64,000 bases of DNA from JASMTM01 sp046483075 (GTDB lineage: Bacteria; Thermotogota; Thermotogae; Petrotogales; Kosmotogaceae). The translations under genes were made by a program, and so were the position numbers. Of this stretch, positions 16,585 through 26,100 are shown piece after piece (position 1 is the stretch's first letter; the number at the start of each line of letters is the position of its first letter). The notes below the pieces were generated by a model. That model did not search any database. It worked only from the letters and a program-made list of their open reading frames with translations, and had not been told where the DNA came from. The DNA is taken from assembly GCA_046483075.1 (NCBI GenBank), contig JAWODV010000039.1, positions 62,001 to 126,000 of the forward strand, read 5' to 3'.

Positions 16585-17337
16585 ATGTTAATCCTATCAA
16601 ACATAACACATGTCTATCAGAATAGTAGCGGTGAGAACATAGAAGCACTAGTTGGAATAAATACCACTTTCAATAAAGGAAACGTTAATCTTGTTATAGG
16701 CTCTAACGGTTCAGGAAAATCAACTTTGTTGTTGATATGCTCAGGACTTCTTGTACCAACCTTTGGAACAGTTTTCTATTCTGAAAATAGTGAAGACGTT
16801 AATTTACTGAACATAGGATTTGTATTCCAGTACCCTGAGAATTTTTTCTTTGAAGAAAACGTATTTAAGGAAGTTACTTTTGCTGCAAGGAACTACAAAC
16901 TCGACAATATAAAAAAACGATATACAGAAGCGATGGAATTTGTAGGATTGGATCCGGAAAAATTTGCAGATTTTTCTCCCTTTGAATTATCTGAAGGTGA
17001 AAAAAGAAAAATTGCTATCGCCAGTTCTCTTGTTCATGATCCTGATTATCTTTTCTTCGACGAACCCACCGCTTCTCTTGATAATATAGGCTTCAACAAA
17101 CTAAAATCATTAATAAATAATCTAAAAAGAATTGGGAAAACCATTATCATATCCACTCACTGGCCAGAAGATTTTTTTGAGACCTCGGACAATATAATTG
17201 CTCTTAATTCAGGAAGAAAAGCATTTGAAGGAAATACTAAAAAATTTATTTATGAGGTAAAATCAAGATATAGAGAATTTGGATTGGTGCTAGATAAGAA
17301 GCTTTCATATTTTGTCGCATTATTTGAAAATAAATAA
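16585..17337 (+). CDS. ECF-type ABC transporter ATPase (EcfA-like), second copy
   Basis: 250-residue partner ATPase. Walker A is GSNGSGKST, the Q-loop is FQYPENFFFEENVFKEV, the signature is the variant LSEGEKRKI instead of LSGGQ, Walker B is YLFFDEPTASLD and the switch His is in ISTHWPEDF. In heterodimeric ECF modules one ATPase often carries a degenerate site. Here the first copy has a good signature but no switch His, while this one has the His but a variant signature, so the two composite sites may be unequal. That reading is an inference. Confidence 0.88.
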   Translation: MLILSNITHVYQNSSGENIEALVGINTTFNKGNVNLVIGSNGSGKSTLLLICSGLLVPTFGTVFYSENSEDVNLLNIGFVFQYPENFFFEENVFKEVTFAARNYKLDNIKKRYTEAMEFVGLDPEKFADFSPFELSEGEKRKIAIASSLVHDPDYLFFDEPTASLDNIGFNKLKSLINNLKRIGKTIIISTHWPEDFFETSDNIIALNSGRKAFEGNTKKFIYEVKSRYREFGLVLDKKLSYFVALFENK

Positions 17338-17359
17338 TAACGAAGAAAGTGGGAAAGAT

Positions 17360-18037
17360 ATGCTAAATATCTCGGTTATAGTAAATAGCATTGCGGTTAT
17401 AATTGGGTCACTTTTAGGGCTTCTTGGTGGGAAGAGACTATCAGATAACAGTAAAGATATTCTTTTCAAAGCTATTGGACTACTAACAATTGGTCTGGGA
17501 GTAACATTGTTCCTGGAATATAACAATGCACTGGTAGTCCTTGGTAGTCTCGCAATCGGAGGTTTAATAGGCGAATACTTCAAAATTGAAAAACAACTTG
17601 CTAAACTTGCCGGCGGAGAGAAACAGGATCCAGATTTTGTTAAAGGCTTTGTGACAGCTACCGTTCTGTTTATTGCCGGACCAATGACCATAGTTGGATC
17701 AATAAAAGCTGGTGTGCAAGGAAATAACGAAATAATTTTCTTAAAATCACTGATGGACGGACTTTCGTCAATAATGCTGGCGGCGAGTTTTGGAGCAGGA
17801 GTGTTGATGTCAGCTGTCTCGGTATATCTGGTTCAGGGATTTCTTGTTAGCTTTTCAGGTTCTCTTCATTTTCTCCAAAATGAAGTCTATCTCGGAGATT
17901 TTTCTGGTGTTGGTGGTTTGATTCTCCTGGCTCTGGGAATTAGATTACTTAAAATCAAGGAAATCAAAGTGGGAAATTTCTTTCCAGCTCTTATACTTTC
18001 TCCCTTTTTAACTTACATCGGATTGCTTTTCAGTTAA
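17360..18037 (+). CDS. DUF554 family membrane protein
   Basis: 225-residue polytopic membrane protein with about six hydrophobic segments. The start NISVIVNSIAVIIGSLLGLL, the FIAGPMTIVGSIKAGV segment and GLILLALGIRLLKIKEIKVGNFFPALIL are hallmarks of DUF554 (YdfK-like). The function of the family is unknown, though transport is often proposed. I chose the ATG at 17360 (SD GTGGGAAAG) over an upstream in-frame codon at 17312 that would overlap the ATPase gene. Last gene of the DUF1292 operon, with no hairpin terminator behind it. Confidence 0.85.
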   Translation: MLNISVIVNSIAVIIGSLLGLLGGKRLSDNSKDILFKAIGLLTIGLGVTLFLEYNNALVVLGSLAIGGLIGEYFKIEKQLAKLAGGEKQDPDFVKGFVTATVLFIAGPMTIVGSIKAGVQGNNEIIFLKSLMDGLSSIMLAASFGAGVLMSAVSVYLVQGFLVSFSGSLHFLQNEVYLGDFSGVGGLILLALGIRLLKIKEIKVGNFFPALILSPFLTYIGLLFS

Positions 18038-18229
18038 AAACCTTTTTTCTATTCTTTTCTAAATGCCAAGAAAAAAAGTTAGAAATCTATTACTCAACTT
18101 TTCCAGTAAGCTTTAGTTATAAGTAAAATGATTGGATTTCATTTTCTTTAGATTTACCATTAATCAAAATAATGAAAAATATACGAACAGTTTTTGTCAA
18201 TTTATAGACCCAGTACTTCCCATTAAGTA

Positions 18230-18258
18230 TTCAAAAAATACATGAATTAATGTATAAT
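18230..18258 (+). promoter_or_regulatory. promoter of ccdA
   Basis: TTCAAA (18230-18235), 17 bases and a perfect TATAAT (18253-18258), 20 bases before the start codon. The remaining 190 bases back to DUF554 show no gene or clear structure. Confidence 0.6.
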
Positions 18259-18277
18259 TTACCCAGGAGGGGTATAT

Positions 18278-19021
18278 GTGAATGAGATGATTTCTGCTGC
18301 AACGAATACATTACAGGCAACTGGAAGTATTGGTGGTAATGGTTTTTCTCCATTGATAACATTGAGTGTCAGCTATGGTAGTTCCTTTGTTGGAGGTTTG
18401 TTATCATTTTTTTCACCGTGCGTATTACCCCTTATTCCGGTTTTCTTTGGTGTCCTAATGGGAGGAACCAGTGACGCAAAAACCCGTTTCTTTAGAGGGG
18501 TGTTTTTTACTCTTGGCATGTCGATTTTCTTTTTTTTATTAGGTATAGGAGCAGGCGGACTTGGTCAATTTATAAGGAAATATGACTATGTAATGAATAT
18601 TATTTCAGGTTCACTGTTTATTGTTTTTGCGTTTATGTTCTTTTTTGAGAAGGGAATAAAAGGAGTAAAAATAAATGTAACCAAATTCGGTGGTGGCCCT
18701 ATTGGTGGTTTTATAATGGGAGCTGCACTTGGTTTAATATGGCTTCCGTGTGCAGGACCTGTACTGGGTTCCATATTGGTCCTTGCAGCAAATCAAGAAA
18801 CAGTTACCCGCGGAGGTACTTTATTACTAACCTATTCCTTTGGTCTCAGTATACCTTTCCTAACTCTGAGTGGTTTTGTGAGTAAAATTAGTTCGAAAAT
18901 TTCTTTTTCAGGTGAGAGTAAAGCCCGGAAAATTGTAAGATGGATTGTATTTATCGTATTAATTACAGTGGGAATTTTAACTATTTTTGGCCAACTGAAC
19001 ATACTTCAATCTTTGGCATAG
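18278..19021 (+). CDS. ccdA: CcdA-type thiol-disulfide transmembrane electron carrier
   Basis: 247-residue six-TM protein that carries electrons from cytoplasmic thioredoxin to thiol proteins outside the membrane. The two redox Cys sit in the canonical places: SFFSPCVLPLIPVFFGVLMG in TM1 and GLIWLPCAGPVLGSILVLAA in TM4. A 30-residue polar lead precedes TM1. Start GTG at 18278 with SD AGGAGGGG, or ATG at 18287. The exported thioredoxin gene 11 bases downstream is its obvious partner. Confidence 0.92.
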   Translation: MNEMISAATNTLQATGSIGGNGFSPLITLSVSYGSSFVGGLLSFFSPCVLPLIPVFFGVLMGGTSDAKTRFFRGVFFTLGMSIFFFLLGIGAGGLGQFIRKYDYVMNIISGSLFIVFAFMFFFEKGIKGVKINVTKFGGGPIGGFIMGAALGLIWLPCAGPVLGSILVLAANQETVTRGGTLLLTYSFGLSIPFLTLSGFVSKISSKISFSGESKARKIVRWIVFIVLITVGILTIFGQLNILQSLA

Positions 19022-19032
19022 GAGGATAATTT

Positions 19033-19710
19033 ATGAAAAAACTTGTATTGGCTCTGTTTTTATTATCAATAACCTTTATGGCTTTTGCTTATGAGGGTAA
19101 ACTTAATGATCTTGAGGTTTCATTAAGACTGGCATCACTTGAGAAGAAAAAGGCAATCATAATGTTTTCAGACGAATCCTGCTATTACTGCAATGTTTTT
19201 AATGAGAAGACGCTTGTTGATGATAACGTTCAGAAATTGCTAAAAGCTGGATATACATTTATAGAAATTTACAAAGGAAATGACAAAGTAAACCTGTTTT
19301 TAGACGGAGAAAGTAAAACCTATACATATAGTGAGCTGTACAGTGTTTTTGGGATTAGTGGTACTCCTTCTTTCTGGTTTCTGAACTCATCAGGCAATCC
19401 AATAACAAATTTACCAGGCTATGTTCCAGCAGATATGTTTGTTAAAGTGCTTCAATATTTAGGCGAAGAAGCTTATAAGCAAGAAATCTCCTTTGAAGAT
19501 TATTCGAAACAAGAACACGAATATTTTGGTGAAAATCTTCTGCTTACACTAAACAGAGAAGAAGCCAACTATGTACTTGAATATGATCCTCTTGCGAAAA
19601 ATTATGAAGGAGATTTTGACAGGTTTACAGTCTGGGTAGTTGAAGATAAAGAAATAGCTGATGAACTAATTGAAAAAGGCGCATTTAGAGTAATTCTTAT
19701 AACTGAATAG
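19033..19710 (+). CDS. exported thioredoxin-fold protein (CYYC active site)
   Basis: 225 residues. A signal peptide (MKKLVLALFLLSITFMAFA) precedes a thioredoxin-like domain with active site DESCYYCNVF at about residues 47-56 and the cis-Pro loop GISGTPSFWFLNSSG at about 113-127, as in SoxW/DsbD-gamma-type proteins. A further tail of about 70 residues (EISFEDYSKQ onward) has no recognisable motif. With CcdA it forms a two-component extracytoplasmic reducing system whose clients are not shown. The stop overlaps the convergent macro-domain gene by 14 bases. Confidence 0.88.
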   Translation: MKKLVLALFLLSITFMAFAYEGKLNDLEVSLRLASLEKKKAIIMFSDESCYYCNVFNEKTLVDDNVQKLLKAGYTFIEIYKGNDKVNLFLDGESKTYTYSELYSVFGISGTPSFWFLNSSGNPITNLPGYVPADMFVKVLQYLGEEAYKQEISFEDYSKQEHEYFGENLLLTLNREEANYVLEYDPLAKNYEGDFDRFTVWVVEDKEIADELIEKGAFRVILITE

Positions 19711-20260
19711 TCCAGAAAAAGTCTTTTGCTCTAACTTCGAATATTTCCGTTGTTTCTGAATCAATGTTGCAAGCGCGAACAAGTTTTATTGAGCTTTCTG
19801 GATTACTGTTAAAGTAATCCAGTAAAGCCTTGAAAAATGCCCTGGCGCATTCATTCTTTGGAACACCAAATATTCCTGAAGATACAGCAGGAACAGAAAG
19901 AGAACTCAATCCTAATTCATCACTTTCTTTGAAAACATTGTAGAAACTTTTATAAAGAAGCCCTTTATAATCCTTTGTGCCTTTCTTTGGACCATGAACA
20001 TGAATTACGTATTTAGCTTTCATTTTTCCAGCCCCTGTTACTGTAACTTCAGAAATATCCAGAGGTCCATTTTCAAATACGTATTCATTACTTTGTTTCT
20101 GTATTACTTTTCCACCAGCCTTTGCTATTGCTCCCGCAACACCACCACCATGTTTTAGATTGCCATTGGCAGCATTTACAATAGCATCGGTGCTTTCTGT
20201 AGTAATGTCAACCTGTACTATTTCAAGCACCCTATTATTATCAAGTTGAATTTTCTTCAT
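19697..20260 (-). CDS. macro-domain ADP-ribose-binding protein or hydrolase
   Basis: 187-residue stand-alone macro domain. AIVNAANGNLKHGGGVAGAI holds the Asn-Ala-Asn and glycine loop that bind ADP-ribose, and VPAVSSGIFGVPKNECARAF is the second binding loop. These proteins remove ADP-ribose or O-acetyl-ADP-ribose, but the exact substrate is not decidable here. It is the last gene of the asnS-to-macro operon and overlaps rarA by 4 bases (ATGA), so it is translationally coupled to a DNA-repair ATPase. Confidence 0.92.
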   Translation of the reverse strand: MKKIQLDNNRVLEIVQVDITTESTDAIVNAANGNLKHGGGVAGAIAKAGGKVIQKQSNEYVFENGPLDISEVTVTGAGKMKAKYVIHVHGPKKGTKDYKGLLYKSFYNVFKESDELGLSSLSVPAVSSGIFGVPKNECARAFFKALLDYFNSNPESSIKLVRACNIDSETTEIFEVRAKDFFWTIQL

Positions 20261-21573
20261 TCATCTTCATCTCCGTAGTTTTTAAGATTTCCCCAGAGTT
20301 TTGCCAAACGCTCTCTAATAAACTTTTCTTTCCCCTTGTTACTGGGTTTAAAAAACACTTCATCCTTTAATTCCTCTGGAAGATATCTCTCAAGGGAAAA
20401 ACCACCAACAGAATGTGGGTATGTGTATGCCCTTCCATAGCCCATTTTCTTCATCATCTTTGTTTCCGGATTTCTTAATTTGAGTGGCACAGGAACATTT
20501 GGTTTTTCCCGTGCTTTACTTTTTGCTTTATCCCTTGCTTCTATGACCGAGTTGCTTTTTATGGCTACTGCAAGGTAGATTACAGCTTCTGCAAGATTTA
20601 ACGTGCATTCTGGAAGTCCTATTCTTTCTACTGCCTCAAAGCATGAAACAGCAATCAAAAGTGCTGTGGGATCAGCAAGACCAATATCTTCAGAGGAAAA
20701 AATTATCATTCTTCTTGCAATAAATTTAGGGTCTTCTCCTCCTTCTATCATTCTCATCATGTAATAAAGTGCTGCATCGGGATCGCTCCCCCTGAGACTT
20801 TTTATAAATGCTGATACAAGATCATAATGTTCTTCGCCCTTTTTGCTGTATCTACCGCCTGGAATTAATGAAAGCTCTTTCATTAACTCAATATCCACAC
20901 TCTTTTTGTCCAGCCCTTCAGCGCTCTCAGATAATGTATCCAAAATATTTAATGCAATCCTGGCGTCACCACCCGAGTTTTGAGCTATTATTTCCAGAAC
21001 ATCATGATGAATATCCAGGTTTTTCTTCTTGAGTTCTAAATCGATTTCAAGAGCCTTTTCAAGTAAATACACAATATTATTTTCATCAAGTTTTTTTAGT
21101 ATAACAAGCCTGCAGCGTGAAAGAAGAGCAGAATTTATCTCAAAACTTGGATTTTCTGTTGTTGCTCCTATCAAAACGACTGTTCCGCTTTCTGTAACGG
21201 GTAAAAAAATATCCTGCTGTGCCTTGTTAAGTCTGTGTATTTCGTCTACAAAAAGTATCATTTGTTTTCCATGTTTTTTTAACGCCCTGGCCCGTTCGAA
21301 AATCTTCTTAAATTCTCCTGTTTTTCTGGTAGTTGCACTGAAGTAAATATATTCATACTTCATGGAAAGACTTTTCCTGATTATTTCTCCAAAGGTTGTT
21401 TTTCCCGATCCTGGAGGACCGTACAGGACCATTGAGAAGAGTTTTTCCTTTTCCAAAAACTGTCTGATAACTCCTTTATCGCCTGTTAAATGCTGCTGGC
21501 CTACAATCTCATCCAGGCTCCTGGGTCTTACCCTCTCACTCAGTGGCTTCCAGTTTGTTTCTGAAGTACTCAA
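20257..21573 (-). CDS. rarA: replication-associated recombination protein A (RarA/MgsA)
   Basis: 438-residue AAA+ ATPase that acts at stalled replication forks, related to clamp-loader subunits. NWKPLSERVRPRSLDEIVGQ is the family N-terminus, Walker A is YGPPGSGKTT, Walker B is LFVDEIHRLNKAQQD, sensor 1 is GATTENPSF, and the C-terminal region carries the family block NPETKMMKKMGYGRAYTYPH. The start is a TTG at 21573, which makes the gene overlap galE by 38 bases. The SD (GGTTGGTGA) is weak. It is followed by the macro gene. Confidence 0.94.
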   Translation of the reverse strand: MSTSETNWKPLSERVRPRSLDEIVGQQHLTGDKGVIRQFLEKEKLFSMVLYGPPGSGKTTFGEIIRKSLSMKYEYIYFSATTRKTGEFKKIFERARALKKHGKQMILFVDEIHRLNKAQQDIFLPVTESGTVVLIGATTENPSFEINSALLSRCRLVILKKLDENNIVYLLEKALEIDLELKKKNLDIHHDVLEIIAQNSGGDARIALNILDTLSESAEGLDKKSVDIELMKELSLIPGGRYSKKGEEHYDLVSAFIKSLRGSDPDAALYYMMRMIEGGEDPKFIARRMIIFSSEDIGLADPTALLIAVSCFEAVERIGLPECTLNLAEAVIYLAVAIKSNSVIEARDKAKSKAREKPNVPVPLKLRNPETKMMKKMGYGRAYTYPHSVGGFSLERYLPEELKDEVFFKPSNKGKEKFIRERLAKLWGNLKNYGDEDE

Positions 21574-22477
21574 CAGTTTTCACCAACCCATCATCAATCT
21601 TAACTTCATATTTCCAACCGAGATTGTGGGCTTTATCACATTTCAAAATTGATCGTCTTAAATCACCCGGTCTAGGATCAGAATAGGTAGCATTCTTTTT
21701 GTAACCGGTTATTTTTTTCAATTTGTCAAAAAGCTCATTAACAGTTGTACCTTGACCTGTTCCGATATTAACAACTTCGTTTTCCCATTTTTCCATTGCC
21801 AGATAATTTGCTCTGGCAACGTCAGATACATAAATGTAATCCCTAACATTCTCCCCGTCTCCGTATATTATCGTCTCTTCATTTTTCAACATCCTGTTTG
21901 TAAATATTGCTACAACACCTGCTTCTCCGTAAGGATCCTGGCGGGGTCCAAATACATTGGCATATCTAAGTGCAACATACTTTAATTCATGTTGTTTAAA
22001 ATAAAAGTCAAGATAATTCTCTATAGAAAATTTGGCTATCCCATATGGAGAAAAAGGATGTGGTTGTTCATCTTCAGAAGTAGGGACTTCGTTTACATCA
22101 TCACCATAAATTGCTCCTCCTGTTGAAGAAAAAACGAGCTTTTCAACACCATATTTGACACATAAATTAAGTATATTTAATGAACCCATTATATTAATTC
22201 CTGCATCTTCCAGAGGGGTTTTTACCGATTGCGAAACGCTTATTTGAGCGGCAAGATGATAAACAAACCGCGGTTTGTGTAAACTAAATACCTTCTCCAT
22301 CATTTCATTATCCGTTATATCCTGCTGATAAAATAACGCTCTTGGATCAAGATTTTCTATTGTTCCAGTCGAAAGGTTGTCCACTACTATTGGTATCTTC
22401 TTCTCTTCTATAAGTTTCCCTACAACATGAGAACCGATAAAACCTGCTCCACCTGTAACCAAAATATTCTCTGCCAT
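21536..22477 (-). CDS. galE: NAD-dependent epimerase/dehydratase, UDP-glucose 4-epimerase type
   Basis: 313-residue extended short-chain dehydrogenase, acting on UDP-hexoses for envelope polysaccharide or galactose metabolism. The NAD-binding loop is GGAGFIGSHVV, the cofactor-specifying VVDNLSTG follows, YHLAAQISVSQSV is typical, and the catalytic pair is FSSTGGAIYG with YGIAK (Tyr-x3-Lys). The size fits archaeal/thermophile GalE-like proteins. Start ATG with SD GAGGTG. Exact sugar specificity is inferred. Confidence 0.88.
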   Translation of the reverse strand: MAENILVTGGAGFIGSHVVGKLIEEKKIPIVVDNLSTGTIENLDPRALFYQQDITDNEMMEKVFSLHKPRFVYHLAAQISVSQSVKTPLEDAGINIMGSLNILNLCVKYGVEKLVFSSTGGAIYGDDVNEVPTSEDEQPHPFSPYGIAKFSIENYLDFYFKQHELKYVALRYANVFGPRQDPYGEAGVVAIFTNRMLKNEETIIYGDGENVRDYIYVSDVARANYLAMEKWENEVVNIGTGQGTTVNELFDKLKKITGYKKNATYSDPRPGDLRRSILKCDKAHNLGWKYEVKIDDGLVKTVEYFRNKLEATE

Positions 22478-22491
22478 CTGTACACCTCGCT

Positions 22492-23115
22492 TTACACTAG
22501 CTCTGACAACTCTCCATTATTCAAAATCTCATCATACATTTTTCTTACTTTTTTTATATCTTCCCACGTAAGATATTTAGGAGAACCTGGATCTTTTGAC
22601 GCGTTTCTCAACAAATAACTGGGATGGAACATAGGAAAAAGCTTGACATCGTCTACCCAGTTACTGAGCTCTCCTCTTACCTTTGTGATAGCAACCTTCT
22701 TTTTGTCTGAAAAGAATGCTAAAGCAGTAGATCCCAAAGGAATAATAATTTTTGGTTTAATAATCGCCAGTTGAGATAACAAATAAACTGAACAGGTTTC
22801 CATTTCTTCCTGTGTTGGAACTCTATTTTTAGGTGGTCTACACTTAACAATATTTGTTATATAAATATCTTCTCTGGATAAATTTACTGACTCTAGTATT
22901 TTGGTTAAAAGCTGTCCTGCCCTTCCAACAAAAGGTTTTCCTGAAGTGTCTTCATCTGCGCCAGGTCCTTCACCAACAAAAACAATAGGTGATTCAAGAG
23001 AACCTTCACCGGGAACTACCATATTTCTATGCTTACAGAGTTCACACTTTTTGCATTCTCTTATCTTTCTCTCTACTGCCAGCATTAATTGTTTCTTTTT
23101 CGAGTATTCTTCCAC
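22492..23115 (-). CDS. type 4 uracil-DNA glycosylase (4Fe-4S)
   Basis: 207-residue thermostable-type uracil-DNA glycosylase that removes uracil left by cytosine deamination. The Fe-S ligands are in RECKKCELCKHR near the N-terminus and in IVKCRPPKNR...METC. Motif A is GEGPGADEDTSGKPFVG and motif B is MFHPSYLLRN. Start GTG at 23115 with SD GAGGTG. It is embedded in the asnS operon between the LptF/LptD fusion and galE. Confidence 0.94.
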   Translation of the reverse strand: MEEYSKKKQLMLAVERKIRECKKCELCKHRNMVVPGEGSLESPIVFVGEGPGADEDTSGKPFVGRAGQLLTKILESVNLSREDIYITNIVKCRPPKNRVPTQEEMETCSVYLLSQLAIIKPKIIIPLGSTALAFFSDKKKVAITKVRGELSNWVDDVKLFPMFHPSYLLRNASKDPGSPKYLTWEDIKKVRKMYDEILNNGELSELV

Positions 23116-23132
23116 CTGATCACCTCAAAACA

Positions 23133-26100
23133 TTAGAATTTGAATTCGAAGAAAAATTTATCGTCTATATCGTATCCTATCACGAGGTATCTATCTTCTA
23201 AAGCTTTTATATAATATTTTAATCCAACACTCTGTACAAAATCGGGTAATCCTTCAGGCTTCAAATTCAATCTCAAGATACCTTCTAAAGCCATACAATG
23301 TAAATCAAAGTATAATGGTAAATTATGATTGTTCATTTCATCCCATTTTAAATCAGAAAGTGAAGTGCCAATTTCAAGATATTTATTTTCTTCAGTGTAA
23401 CTGAGAGTTAAGTGCTTCAGTAAAATTGACTTCGTAATATCTGCAGAATTCAAATTGACAATTATCCCGGGGTTGTCAAGATGCAATTCTACTGAAAAAC
23501 CGTAATTTCCAAATGCATTGATCTTACCTTTAAAAAGGGTAAGTTCTTTAAATGTTACTGTATTAATACCTATGGAAAGTTTTCGAGAATTTATCTCCCC
23601 GGATTCAGTTGCAGCGGTTGTTGCTAAAAACGCCCCTGACATAGAAAAACCTTTGTACACAAAGTTTTCAACAGAAAAAATTGCAAACCTTCTGTTTTCG
23701 GTACTTGAGAGTTCATTACTAAAAAAGCTTTCAGGAAAGGGATAATTCTTATCATAACTTCTAAAATCAGTTTGAATATCGAAAATGGCATTTTTTACAT
23801 TTAAATTTCCTGCAGTTAAATTCGTGAGCTTAAACTCAAAACGTTCGAACCATTTTTTCTTTTTTAGAATATATGGGTAATAGGTGCTAAAACCAAATCC
23901 ATTATCACCTATCGTTATACTAAGTGAAAGTTCATAATCAAATCTTTCATGAATTTTTTCTTTAGATAAATCCAGCTTCCATTTTGTTTCAAATTCCAAT
24001 CCAAGTTCAGAATCGCCTACATTTAATCTTTCTGTGTTACTCCAGATGCCAAAGGTTTTTTTTGTCCAGTTACGAGATGACGCTGTTTTATGGTAAAAGG
24101 GTCCAAATTCAATTTCTACCGAGAATTCTGTTGAAGTTGGGTTTAGTGATTCAAGCTGTGTTGTCTGATTGTGTTTGAAACCAAAATCTCCAAACTCGTA
24201 GTCTCCGAGTGTTGAAAGTTCTCCATCACCAAAAAAAGATAAAATTGTTGCTTCAGGTGTGAACAGTTTTTCATAATCAAGTTCTGTTACAAACTCCATT
24301 TCTCCTGGCCACCCACTGACAAAAATAAAATACTCCCCAGGGTGCTTGAATTCAAATTCAGATTTATAATATGAAACCTCAGGAGAGTAGCCTATATGTG
24401 TGTCTAAATTTTCTCCCGGTGAATAGCCAAAAATATTTTTCATTTTCAAAGCAGGTTTACTATCAAAAAAACTGTAATTTGTGCCTTCATTTGCTGTCTT
24501 TGATGCTTCAAAGGTGATACTGTACTCAGGAGTTAATGAAGAGACAAAGGAAAAAGATTTTCGTTCCAGAGACAAAATATCAAAGGTTTTGCCAACACTA
24601 TTTTCTGCATTAAATAACCAATTCCCGGCATAACCCGCAAAAAACCTCATTTTCGAAGATACCTCGACAAACCCTTTGTATGAAATACTGGAAGGTTCAA
24701 TCCAAACGTAACGCTCTGTCGAAGTAGCAGGCATATCAGTATTATAATCCAAACCATATCGTCCATTTAGTTTCAACTTCGATTGAAATGCTTCCCATTT
24801 AAAGCTATTTAAAGCATTCCCCTTTTTATCTACAGGCATAGTCAAGCTAAGAATACTCTCTTCAGCATCAAAGGAACTTGTAATATCTCCATTTGTAATA
24901 AAATTGCCTGAAGTAAATTTATAGTCATTTAGATCAAATACAAAACTTTCCATATATTTAGCTTTTAGTAAATCTCCAAAGGTATTGGTAGCATTTGATT
25001 CAATGTTCATTGATAATTCGTCAATTGAAAGACTTGAATTAAAAAAAATTGCATTTGTTTTATTTATCTTAGCGTTTGTTCGAAACGTAAGGTTTGATTT
25101 TACAAAACTATTTTTCTTTATTTCAAATAACTTACCTGTAAAAAAACTAAGTCTAAAAGTATCAGAGGTAAACGTTGCATTTGGTGTTTCATACTTGAAG
25201 TTTGTCGGTATTTGCAAACTTATCGGTCCAAAAAACCACGGGGACGTTGGTGTTCCACTGAAAGTATCTTCAAAATAGGTTGCCATTCCTGCAGATAGTG
25301 ATAGATCAATTTTCGAACTCTCGGAAGAATTGTATTTAAAAGTAAAATAATCAAATGATTCCACATTTTCAAGAACTTCAGCAATATCAAATACATTTCT
25401 TGCTTTTCTCTTGTCTTTGACAAACTCATAACCTAATTCATATCCAGAAAATGGTTTTTTCATTGTATCTGAAACTCTATCGCCCGTCGTTGCCAGGGCA
25501 GCTATCTCAAGTTGTCCATTTATGTCTGGAAGTAATCTTACATATCCTCCAAATTCCCCAGGAAAGAAAGCAGATTCTATTTCTAAGTACTCAGCAAGTA
25601 TTTCTATGCCCCCAAGAGGTGTTTCAAAAAATGATTTTACAGAAAATGAATCTTCACCACTTTTCCAGTAACGTTCCCAAATAAATGCAAGATTAAGCCA
25701 TTCTACGTTGAGATATCTCAAGGTTAATTTGCTTTTCCAGTCTTCGAATGATGTTATTTCAAAGGAAAATGGCCGTCTTTCCGGATCCTCCAAAGAAAAA
25801 TAATACCAGGGCAAATAGAATACCGGTACCTTTCCAATAGTCATTACTAGATTCTCAGCAATAATATACTTACCCTGTCTGACGGTAGCTTCAGTTACAT
25901 TGAATCGATAATGTGGTTTTTCATAATCACACGTTGTGATATAACCAGAACCAGTATTCAACAATGGAGAAGCCTCCATTGTAGATTCGCTATATTCAGT
26001 ATAAACATAGAAATCTATCTCTTGTTTTTCTTCAGAATCATCTACCTTTGGTACGGGCAAGCCTTGTTTCGTATTTACTTTAAAAGATTGAATGCTTTTT

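Noticed and set aside
18038..18277. Possible small RNA in the longest gene-free gap
   Set aside because: Apart from the ccdA promoter the stretch is AT-rich with no stable hairpin or terminator, so no RNA gene can be supported.
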